This document shows positions 47,501 to 57,779 of a DNA stretch of 64,000 nucleotides, in pieces; positions within the stretch are counted from its first letter, which is position 1, and each line of letters opens with the position of its first letter. Location: the NCBI GenBank assembly GCA_038501625.1, contig JAZAYU010000036.1:5246366-5310365 (forward strand), given 5' to 3'. This stretch comes from Corbicula japonica. Taxonomy: Eukaryota > Mollusca > Bivalvia > Venerida > Cyrenidae. The notes below the pieces were generated by a model that saw only the letters and a program-made list of their open reading frames with translations, was not told the DNA's origin and made no database searches. The translations under genes were made by a program, and so were the position numbers.

Positions 47501-49025
47501 GGCTGTTTATTAATGGTTTGACTGTGTTCTAGTGTGGCTGTTTAATACAGGTCTTACTATATATGCGTTATAGTGTGGCAGTTCAATACAGGTTTGACTG
47601 TATGTGTGCTGTAGTGTGGCTGTCTATTACATGTTTGACTGTATATGCGTTGTAGTATAGCTGTTCAATACAGGTTTGACTGTATGTGTGCTGTAGTGTG
47701 GCTGTCTATTACATGTTTGACTGTATATGCGTTATAGTGTGGCAGTTCAATACAGGTTTGACTGTATGTGTGCTGTAGTGTGGCTGTCTATTACATGTTT
47801 GACTGTATATGCGTTATAGTGTGGCAGTTCAATACAGGTTTGACTGTATGTGTGCTGTAGTGTGGCTGTCTATTACATGTTTGACTGTATATGCGTTATA
47901 GTGTGGCAGTTCAATACAGGTTTGACTGTATGTGTGCTGTAGTGTGGCTGTCTATTACATGTTTGACTGTATATGCGTTGTAGTATAGCTGTTCAATACA
48001 GGTTTGACTGTATGTGTGCTGTAGTGTGGCTGTCTATTACATGTTTGACTGTATATGCGTTATAGTGTGGCAGTTCAATACAGGTTTGACTGTATGTGTG
48101 CTGTAGTGTGGCTGTCTATTACATGTTTGACTGTATATGCGTTATAGTGTGGCAGTTCAATACAGGTTTGACTGTATGTGTGCTGTAGTGTGGCTGTCTA
48201 TTACATGTTTGACTGTATATGCGTTATAGTGTGGCAGTTCAATACAGGTTTGACTGTATGTGTGTTGTAGTGTGGCTGTCTATTACATGTTTGACTGTAT
48301 ATGCGTTGTAGTATAGCTGTTCAATACAGGTTTGACTGTATGTGTGTTGTAGTGTGGCTGTCTATTACATGTTTGACTGTATATACGTTGTAGTACAGCT
48401 GTTCAATACAGGTTTGACTGTATGTGTGTTGTAGTGTGGCTGTCTATTACAGGTTTGACTGTATATGTGTTGTAGTATAGCTGTTAAATACAGGTTTGAC
48501 TGTATATATGGTGTAGCGTGGCTGTTGTTTAATACAGGTTTGGGTGTAATATGCGTTGTAGTGTGGCTTTTTAATACAGGCTTGACTGTATATGAATTGT
48601 AGTGTTGCTGTTTAATACAGGTTTGACTGTATATACGTTGAAGTGTGGCTGTTTAATACAGGTTTGACTATATATGTGATGGTGTGGCTGTTTAGTACAG
48701 GTTGACTGTATATGTGTTGTAGTGTGGCTGTTAAATACAGGTTTGACAGTAAATGTGTTGAAGTGTGGCTGTTTATTACAGGTTGGCTTTATATGTGTTG
48801 TAGTGACGCTGTTTATTAGAGGTTTGACTATATATGTGTAGTTGGGTGGCTGTTTATTACCTGTCAGGTTTGACTGTATATGTGTTTTAGTGTGGCTGTT
48901 TAATACAGGTTTGACTGTATATGTGTGCAGTGTGGCTGTTTATGACATGTTGAATGTATATGTGTTGTAGTTGGCTGTATATTACAGGTTTGACTGTTTA
49001 TATGCTGTAGTGTGGCTTTTGTCAG
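47500..49025 (+). repeat. Minisatellite with 41-, 82- and 328-bp nested periods
   Basis: The basic monomer is about 41 bp (TGTGGCTGTCTATTACATGT then TTGACTGTATATGCG...). Two diverged monomers form an 82-bp unit; TATGCG landmarks fall at 47562, 47644, 47726 and so on, each 82 apart. A variant unit (GTTGTAGTATAGC in place of GTTATAGTGTGGCAG) appears at 47644, 47972 and 48300, every fourth unit, giving a 328-bp third level. From about 48490 rightwards the array decays into irregular monomers of roughly 36-42 bp. The monomer resembles the right end of the adjacent MITE. Confidence 0.9.
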
Positions 49026-49029
49026 AATA

Positions 49030-50480
49030 TGGACGACCTTATAAAATATCATATGATGTCCGGAAGCGTATTTTTGCCTAATCTCTCAGCATTATGTTGA
49101 TTTAAGATTCACTTTTGCAACATAAATAAAATATATTTTAGAATTCCTAAAATCATGTTTAACAAGCTGTTAGGTTTAGCATCCGATTAACATTAAGCAC
49201 ACTTAAAAACGAGACTTTATTCTTAATTTATATTACTTAAATAGACAGTCACTTAACAGACATGTACTATTAAAATATCGTTTATTATCAAACAGTTTCA
49301 CAATTTTGATATCGTCAAGTTCTTTTATTTAAATAACTAATATGGAAAAATACTGAACACGCAATAATTGTTTAAAATTATATAGTCAGAGTATCAAGTG
49401 ACTGTCTACCTATGAATAATCAGTTATTATTTAGGCTTCCGATAATTACAATTTTAATTTTGAAAATAAATTATCAAAAAATATAAATCCTAAGTCAGGT
49501 AAGGTCTGACTTACAAAAAAGACTGAGCTATAATTGTTTATTAGTGGTGATTCAAATTCCATCTGCTGCGGTTTGTAAATCAGTCTAGTGTTATTTGGGA
49601 TGAGATGTCTTATGTTTAATATCTTTATATGTCAGACCTATATCAAGGGGAATATGGTCTCTTTTAATGGATTTTAATCAGCTTTAAGACATCTCATAAT
49701 TTCCATCATTACAAGAGTTCAGAGACCGCAAGGGCAATTAGGATTACTTACAGTTTGTTCCAATAAATAGTTGAACACATAACCCACTTCTTAGCATTAA
49801 AGCAACAGCTTATTGGCACATATAAAGAACAGCTGAGTCTCGCAGTCAAGTAAACAAGTAAAAAATAAACCTGATCTATAATGCCGAAAACAACTCCACA
49901 GGTATTACAAACTAATTGCAATTAAAGAAGTTTGCAACTGTACTTTTCATTTTGTCTTAGTAATACACTATTACAAGACGGTAAACCTCGGGTACTCAGT
50001 TTTGTTTTTTCTTCAATGATTATTTAAACATGACAAAAAAAAACAAAATAAAATTGTCATGCTCTGCATGTTTTATAACTAATCGGAAAAATCATGTTAA
50101 TATTGTCTAAAATGGTTAATAAAATCCTTGAGATTTGACATTACTCTCTTAAGTCTTTGAACATGTACTTGAAATTAAGTCAAAACGAAACAGTCATACA
50201 ATATTCGTATTAACAGTTTCTATAATACATGTATCAATTTATCATTATAGTCTAAAACAAAAATAATTTTATTTTATTAAACTTCAAATAATAGTTATTA
50301 GAAAATGATGTTAGTCTGGTCAAATATTAAAACACATGATTGAATTACTAGCATATTTCATCGAAAGGAATTAAATTTATGTCGCTGGAAATGATGTTAA
50401 CCTAAATTTAAGATCAACATGATCAAAGAGCGCCGCTACTTCAGAACTCAACAATACTTGGCGCCAAATAATGAGCGATA
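49030..50480. other. No feature seen
   Basis: AT-rich sequence; a possible tiny element A scrap near 49978 (AGACGGTAAACCTCGGGTAC). Nothing coding is recognised. Confidence 0.5.
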
Positions 50481-50486
50481 AACGGC

Positions 50487-50600
50487 ATGGCCTACTTGAA
50501 ACCACTTGAACATGTCATGGATGAAACAGATAAGAATGTGTTTGCTCGTCATGCTGTGAGGACTATTCCAAAGCAACAGAAGGTTGGTTCAGTGAAATAA
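50487..50600 (+). other. Short protein-like frame, unknown
   Basis: A 37-codon frame beginning ATGGCCTACTTG in a fair start context reads like real protein (MAYLKPLEHVMDETDKNV, then FARHAVRTIPKQQK). The GC-richer DNA before it (GAGCGCCGCTACTTC, GGCGCCAAATAATGAGCG) could be a 5' UTR. A weak donor, AAG|GTTGGT, occurs at 50582. No further exon is found. I do not recognise the protein; it may be a first exon or a relic. Confidence 0.25.
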
Positions 50601-50706
50601 AAAGCATAGTATTAACCACATTAGTTTCTGTGGAACTGCATGTAATGTAATAGTGCCAGTTTTTGTTTTCAATGCATGAAGCACATTCCACTTTGTGTGC
50701 CTTTCT

Positions 50707-50812
50707 TGGGGTTGTCCCAGTTAGCTCAATTGGTTGCGTCGTCGGAATTGATGTCGCTAGGCGCCGTCGCCGTGACGGTGCGGGTTCGCTCCCACGTAGA
50801 GGCAATATCATT
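50707..50812 (+). mobile_element. tRNA-derived SINE, best-preserved copy
   Basis: Full head GGGGTTGTCCCAGTTAGCTC, A box TAGCTCAATTGG (50722-50733), GCCGTCGCCGTGACGGTGC and B box GGTGCGGGTTCGCTCC (50778-50793), then GAGGCAATATCATTT. Same family as 15405-15510. No matching target duplication is clear. Confidence 0.78.
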
Positions 50813-51231
50813 TAAAATGCTGTTGATAGGCCTTTATTCTTATTTACATTATTTAAAATGTTCAAATGACTTTGAAAATCAAACTTGGTAAATACCTTGC
50901 CATATAAAATTATATATTAATATATTTAAATGCACATAAAAGTTTTGAGTAGTTTAAATCTTTTTAATATAACGTGTGGCAGTTTTGTATGAGAGTGGGG
51001 TTGGATTGACAAACTATTATAGCTTCACAGTGGTTTAATCCAGGCTATTGGGTAACTTTACATTTGGTCTGCCGGTCTCATTAGAAAGAAAACTATTGAA
51101 ACCTACATTTACTTTATAATTATTTTTATCGGGCCTTGTTTGCTAAGTCTAATTTTAAGAAACTGACATATCCGATATATTATTATCCGAAGTTGGCGTA
51201 TCCGAACCTTGACGTAAATGAAGATTTTGAA

Positions 51232-51390
51232 GGCAGCGGTAGTCTAGTGGTAGAGCGCTCGCTTAGGGATTTAGGGATCTCAGGTTCGAGCACAAGTCCG
51301 GGCGCTGTGAGGAATATAAGCTAATGTTCCGGGGCCGCTTTCGGCGTCGACTGTAATCGGATGAATATGTTCATTAAGATACCAAACTAT
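51232..51390 (+). mobile_element. Second tRNA-derived SINE family
   Basis: The head GGCAGCGGTAGTCTAGTGG with TAGAGCGCTCGCTTAGGGA is an A-box/D-arm, and CAGGTTCGAGCACAAG is the B box. The variable middle does not make a proper anticodon loop. The body GGGGCCGCTTTCGGCGTCG follows. It is distinct from the GGGGTTGTCCC family. Confidence 0.65.
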
Positions 51391-52610
51391 AAATATATAC
51401 CTTTAATATCTTTACATTGCATGTTTTCGAACTATACTTCGCTGGATGTGTAGGGATGCTGCTAGGTCTGGAAAAGGTTTTACGAATGTGGATGCCATTG
51501 TAGGATTATAAGATTCGTAAGTGCTTGAAAAGGAATATTATTAGTAGTTTATGTCGTGTTTTAATTTCATCGGACATTTGTGATAAAAGAAGATGGTTAT
51601 TTAAGTTACTTTTGTCCATTCACAAGGATAAAGTTCCAATACTAAGTATTGCTTATTTGCTTTCTTAATCACACATAACAAAAATCGTTTAGGCATAATT
51701 GTGATTACCTATTACTAAAATATTGCATGACTATAAACACGTATTGGTAATCAAAACCCTTTCTAAATAATCAAAATAAACCACTCTTGGAACAGGAAAA
51801 TAGTTGTCATACAACTGCCGCAAAATTGCCAACGATTTTAATTGCAATAATCACTGTATATAAACCGACTGTATCATCTACCGGATATAGCGCACTGATT
51901 GTCACAAAAACATAGTAAACAGTTCAAAAATGAGGAGATTTTGTATGTATTGTAATGAGAAATCCAATCGACAAATACATGTTCAACAGGCGATTCTCGT
52001 AGAACTTGTTATGAAAGACGTTGTTACCTTTTTTATGCAATATACTTTTAAAAAATCGCTTAAATCACACATACAAAGTACCGTCTGCACTGTGTACTGT
52101 TTTAAAATCATCGTAAATGTTTATGTTTTAACAGGTTTTGATAGGTATTCTCTTGCTAGCGATGATTAAACATATCATTTTTATTCTCACAATAATAAGA
52201 ACACCATAGCTGATCAATTAAACAACAAAACATTAGACCAAACATGCATGTAGCTTCGACCCAGACTGTATCATCTATTGAACATGTTATCTCAATCATT
52301 TGTATGTTTCTAGTGATCTATGTGTATCAGTTATGGCGATTTTTTAAAGATGATTTTAGTATATTTTTCGGATTTAAGAACAACGGCCTAATCTAAAAAC
52401 ATGTATTAAAAGTGCTTCGTACAGAACTATGATACGTTATAAAATATAAGGGCCTCGGTGCCTTTATATATATACTGCGGCGACACGAAACAATTGGATC
52501 TGCCTGACTTCATTAGTTAACATACATGCCGCTCTGAGAAATACAATTTCCAAAAAGCGATAATTAATGTCGTCCCAAAATGTTTTGGATTTGATAAACA
52601 TAGTCTAAAA

Positions 52611-52895
52611 AGGTGAAATATGCATATCAGGAATCGCCACTTTCAGAAAAAAACAGCCTCCCCACACAATCAAGAAGAAGAGAGGAAGAGAGCATGGTTA
52701 ATAAAATGATCAGTTTCAAAAGAGACACCACTAGCAATTAACAAAAATGAGACCCGAGGGGTTACCGCCTTGGAACGGTCAGTGGCAAATCAAATTGCCA
52801 CTGGGGGTTTAAACCAGGTTCTAGGGTGCACCAACCTCACACTTGCCCCAACAGGTTCTCAGATCACAAAGCAACTCCAACCCACTTATCGTCAG
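52611..52895 (-). mobile_element. Element A nested in element X copy 1
   Basis: A reverse copy runs from AAAAAGGTGAAATATGCATA to CCAACCCACTTATCGTCAGG. At the matching place in copy 2 (about 55735 read in reverse) the sequence passes directly from AACATAGTCTGAG into a T run. This defines the insertion to within a few bases. The copy has an internal deletion relative to 2395-2990, joining GATCACAAAG to CAACTCCAACCC. Confidence 0.82.
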
Positions 52896-53440
52896 GTTTT
52901 TTAAAAGTAATAGTTTCGAAACTCAAGGTTCACAATTATAAATACATACGCAGGTAGGCGTGACATACAAATTCTGAGGCAAAGCAAGTTATTTAAATAC
53001 TGATATTTTTAGCTGATGATAAACACTTTACTCAATGTACGACCAATGTAGATCATTGTCAGCTGAAACATCCATGTCATTTGATCGGAATATACAATGG
53101 TCACTTGTTTTCAGAAATATTCTAATAAATGTAATAGCAAACAGTGTACAGCAAAAACAAAGTACTCCATATCCCATCGAGTAAAGGGTCAAATGGAACT
53201 TTAGCAAAGGAATCAATGTCTTGTTTTCCGCCCAAGGATTTACTATCACAAAGGTCTTCCCTTGAGAGTCAGGTATGTTCCCATGCTGATTTCAGTTAAA
53301 GGAATTAACGAATTCGGTTTCTAACATATTCTCATAATACATTTATACTAGCCATTAAAATACTGGTTTGAAAACTGATTTGTGTAAACTATGTGTATGC
53401 CAATTTATCAGTTACAAAAACAGTTTATAGTTATTTCGAG

Positions 53441-53504
53441 GTTTGTATGAAAAATTAAACGGTCGCCCAGCTGCGTTGGGCCTGACAGTTTAATTTTTAT
53501 ACAC
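53441..53504. repeat. Hairpin inside element X, copy 1
   Basis: TGTATGAAAAATTAAACGGTC pairs with the TGACAGTTTAATTTTTATAC side around GCCCAGCTGCGTTGGGC, itself a hairpin. The same structure is kept in copy 2 at about 55108-55176. Confidence 0.75.
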
Positions 53505-54382
53505 ACTAACAAATAACAATAACCTATAATCACTATTGTTACAATATCTTTCTGTTTTATAATTTTAAAGTTCTTCTCTTCGTGTTTTTGTACGCTATGA
53601 TTTATTATTTCTCCAATTATACCCGATTTGTATAGACAATATATGTAGATGAACTCCTCCATCTTACCTCAAAGCATAAACTTGATTAAATCAGCAAATG
53701 TGCATCGCCATAAGTGATACAGATTATTTGAAAATCAATTAACGAAAATCGCACTAAATGATACAACAGCAATGAGTGTGTTTGCTATAAATGATAGTAT
53801 GATAATGCTATAGATGATAAAGTCATTACGAAACACACCCCTCAAACATTTTAATAATTTACACTATCTATACATTCAAAGTAATATTGTAATGTAATAA
53901 TCTTTATTTTACTGTCATAGAGTAATATTACTAGTACGTATTCGTGCATAAGAGCGTTTATTTGTAAAGAATAACAGTATTTTGATACAATAATGTGGGT
54001 CATTTGCCAGACTTCTTGTGATTAAATGCAATTTTGCAAGTTTTTATCCCTATATATGCGCAAAACAAATGTTATTACAACCAATAAGGACTATACAAAA
54101 TATAACGTACTTGGTTTTGTTGAAGGTACTTAAAATGATCCTAATAATTCCATTTTCAATGTGTTATTTACGGATTGTTTATATCGCAGCCATGCAATCA
54201 GCTTGCTATATCCGGCAAATGATACAGTCGGTTTATATACAGTGATAATGCCAATAGCGTGTAAAATAGCACGTATCTTCAATACAAATAAATATAAACA
54301 TTGAGCAGTAAATTGTAATTATGAAAATAGAAAGACTGAACTAACAAAATTTGGTTTCTATATAAACGAATACATCAGTAAT

Positions 54383-56447
54383 CACTATATATAAACCGAT
54401 TGTATCATATGCCGGATATAGTAAGGTGATTACATGGCTGCGATATAAACAATTCGTAAATAACACATTGAAAACGGAATTATTAGGATCATTTTAAGTA
54501 CCTTCAACAAAAACAAGTACGTTATTTTGTATAGTCCTTATTGGTTGTAATGCAATTTGTTTTGCGCATATATAGGGATAAAAACTTGCAAAATTGCAAT
54601 TAATCACAAGAAGATCTGGCAAATGACCCACATGATTGTATCATAATACAGTTATTCTCTACAAATGCACGAATACATAATAGTTATATGACTCTATGAC
54701 ATTAATATAAAGATTATTACATTACAATATTTCTTTAAATGTATAGATAGTGTAAATTATTAAAATGTTTGAGGGGTGTGTCTCGTAATGACTGTATCAT
54801 CTAAAGCATTATCATACTATCATTTATAGCAAACACACCTATTTCTGTTGTATCATGTAGTGCGATCTTTAATGAATGATTTTCCAATAATCTGTATCAC
54901 TTATGGCGATGCGCATTTGCTGATTTTATCAAGTGTATGCTTTTAGGTAAGATGGAGGAGTTCGTCTACATATATTGTCTATACAAATCGGGTATATTTG
55001 GAGAAATAATATATCATAGCGTACAAGAAAACACGAAGAAAAGAACTTTAAAATAATAAAACAGAATGATACAACAAAAGGGACTATAGGTTATTGTTAG
55101 TTTGGAGGCTTGTATAAAAATTAAACTGTCAGGCCCAACGCAGCTGGGAGACCGTTTAATTTTTCATACAAACCTCAAAATAAACTATAAACTGTTTTGT
55201 AACTGATCAATTGGCATACACATAGTTTTCACAAATCAGTTGTCAAAACAGTGTTTTAACATTAGTATTTATGTGTTATGAGAATATGTTAGAAAGCGAA
55301 TTCGTTAATTTCTTTAACTGAAATCAGATTGGGAATATACCTGACTCTCAAGGGAAGACCTTTGTGATAGCCAATCCATGGGCGAAAAACAAGACATTGA
55401 TTCCTTTGCTAAAGTTCCATTTGACCCTTTACTCCATGGGATATGTAGTACGTTGTTTTTGCTGTGCACTGTTTGCTATTACATTTATTAGAATATTTCT
55501 GAACACAAGTGACCATTGTATATTCCGATCAAATGACATGGATGTTTCAGCTGACGATGATCTACATTGGTCGTACATTGAGTAAAGGGTTTATCATCAG
55601 CTTAAAATATCAGAATTTAAATAACTTGCTTTGCCTCAGAATTTCTTTGCCACGCCTACCTGCGTATGTATTTATAATCGTGAACCTTCAGTTTCGAAAC
55701 TATTATTTTTAAAAAAAAAACTCAGACTATGTTTATCAAATCCAAAAAATTTTGGGACGACATTAATTATCGCTTGTTGTAAATTGTAATGAAGTCAGGT
55801 AGATCCAATTGTTTCGAGTCGCCGTAGTAAATAAAGGCACCGAGGCCCTTAAATTTCATAACGTATCACATATCTCTGTACAAAGCACTTTTTATACATA
55901 TTTTTACATCAAGCCGTTGTTCTTAAATATGAAAAATGTACTAAAATCATCTTTAAAATATCGCCATAACTAATACACATAGATCACTAGAAACATACAA
56001 ATGATGAGTTAACATGTTTAATAAATGATACTGTCTTGGTGGAAGCTACATGCATGTTTGGTCTGATGTTTTGATGTTTAATTGATCAGCTTTGGTATTA
56101 TTATTATTGTAAGAATAAAAATGATATTTTTTATCATCGCTAGCATGAGAATACCTCTCAAAACCTGTTTAAACATAAACATTTACACTGATTTCATAAC
56201 AGTACACAGTGCAAAAGGTACTTTGGGTGATGATTTATTCGATTTTTTTTAAAGTATATTGCATAAAAAAGGTAATAACGTTTTTCAAAACAAGTGTTAC
56301 GAGAATCGCCTGTTGAACATGTATTTGTCGATTGGATTTCTCATTACAATACATACAAAATCTCCTCATTTTTGAACTGTTTACTATGTTTTTGTGACAA
56401 TCAGTACGCTATATCCGGTAGATGATACAATCGGTTTATATACAGTG
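54383..56447. mobile_element. TIR element X, copy 2, inverted
   Basis: A 2065-bp copy in opposite orientation to copy 1, separated by 138 bp. Its ends begin CACTATATATAAACCGATTG and CACTGTATATAAACCGATTG. The flanks carry their own 5-bp repeat GTAAT (54378-54382 and 56448-56452), different from that of copy 1, so the two inserted independently. Identity to copy 1 is high by eye (about 90%) outside the nested insertion. The 73-codon frame at 55364-55585 matches the one in copy 1 but differs mainly at amino-acid-changing positions. Confidence 0.88.
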
Positions 56448-57034
56448 GTAATGTCAACGAAGTATTTTAGCAACTGTTTATACATCACGTGACTGCGTCA
56501 TGTGATGTTCACTGGTTTGTATATTTGTCTTGCTAGTAAGTTTGTAGTGCATCAATGCCACTCATATTTTAGACCAATTAGGTAGTTGTCTCCGGTTGTA
56601 GATTTTATTGCAATTTGGCCAAAATTGTTGAGAGTCAAGAGTGTAAAAAAGGAATGTGCTCTATGACACTTCAGAAAGCTTTTTAATTTGATCTTACATC
56701 TGCAGTTTCATTTGTTACAAAGGTGCAAAATTACAAAATGCGATTAATTAGATGTGATGTTTGCATGTGGTGGGTGATTGTAGGTAAGTTTCTGGATTTA
56801 TCACTGAATACCGCCTATATAAGAACTTGTTTAATGATACCGTGATTAATCGACTGACGGTAAATTATTATCATTTTTTGCATTTCCCTTCAGAAGCTGA
56901 GTGTGAATAAATGAAGCAACTCGAACCAGTGATAAGTAAAATGGTTAAAAAAATTACTATACAGTTATATTACAATTAAATAAGTATTTACAATAATCAC
57001 CAGGAATACGTGATGCCTACATTGTAAATGTCAG

Positions 57035-57115
57035 GTTGGGACAACCTAGAATTGGGTTTGAAGTCTCAGGTGCAAATTCCACTTACAGTTCAAAGAAATT
57101 TCTCCTTCTCGCAAG
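57035..57115 (+). mobile_element. Element A fragment
   Basis: Degenerate forward piece (CAACCTAGAATTGGGTTTGAA, then CAGTTCAAAG) matching the GTGCACCCTAGAACCTGG region. Confidence 0.4.
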
Positions 57116-57482
57116 TTGGAAATATTAATAATTTACTAATTAAAACAAAAGAACGTTGCCTTTCCTTTATAAACGGATCATAATATGGGAAATGTATCTT
57201 CTTATTACATAATCTTGATATATTTTGTTTTATGCTATTTTTGAACGAACATGAGTATTAGATTATATTTCAAACTAAAATTTGAGTGCATTTTTGCAAC
57301 AAATGTAATCTGAAATACTTATTTGGTCTCGCAAAATCCGAATCAAACATAATGTTTGTCTAACTGTATCATGTTTTACGTCACTTTCTTAAGGTATCAT
57401 CACTAAGGCACATTTCGAATTCTTCTTCTTCTTCTTTACTTGGAAAACCGATAATAAAACATAAAAGTTTCTTAGGTTAATT

Positions 57483-57775
57483 GACTGCACAACTTGTCTT
57501 GGTGAAAAAGCTCAAACGTATCCATCAACTCAAAAATTTTGCATGATGAAACACACAAACATAAGTAAACATAGAACGAAGCAAACAGCATTGTTCAGCA
57601 AAAGGGTGGGTGGGTACTCAATGACCTTACCGATACCAGATCTCATGGATTCTAATCATCAAGAACACAATGACAGAGATAAAAGAAACATATCGAACTT
57701 CTATAATTATTTTGAAATATTACCCTATAAACCTTCATAAAGTCCTTACCACTGCCACCGTTGTACAACCAAAGA
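57483..57775 (-). mobile_element. Element A left-half copy
   Basis: Reverse copy of the left part of the longest element: TTGTCTTGGTGAAA, GGGTACTCAATGACCTTACC, AAGAACACAATGACAGAGAT, AAACCTTCATAAAG and CTGCCACCGTTGTACAACCA. The open frame over it is repeat sequence only. It confirms that the element extends left to about 2395 in the reference copy. Confidence 0.65.
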
Positions 57776-57779
57776 AAAA

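Larger units (their letters stand above)
51852..54244. mobile_element. TIR element X, copy 1
   Basis: A 2393-bp element bounded by inverted repeats of about 40 bp beginning CACTGTATATAAACCGACTG, with two or three mismatches between the ends. Flanks carry a 5-bp direct repeat ATAAT (51847-51851 and 54245-54249). Inside are a hairpin (53441-53504), two minus-strand open frames (53249-53028 and 53662-53408) and a nested element A (about 52611-52895). No transposase motif is visible, so it is non-autonomous or badly decayed. Copy 2 at 54383-56447 is in opposite orientation. Confidence 0.88.

Noticed and set aside
47500..49025. CRISPR-like array
   Set aside because: Units are contiguous variants with no unique spacers, in a eukaryotic context; it is a minisatellite.
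51232..51310. Functional tRNA gene
   Set aside because: A and B boxes are present but the middle does not form an anticodon arm, and a SINE-like body follows.
55364..55585. 73-codon frame with a membrane-like segment shared by both element X copies (also 53249-53028)
   Set aside because: Between the copies about eight of ten base changes alter the amino acid, so there is no sign of purifying selection; shared only because the element is duplicated.
51852..56447. One giant palindrome formed by inverted duplication
   Set aside because: Each arm has its own complete inverted termini and a different 5-bp flanking repeat, so two separate insertions explain it better.
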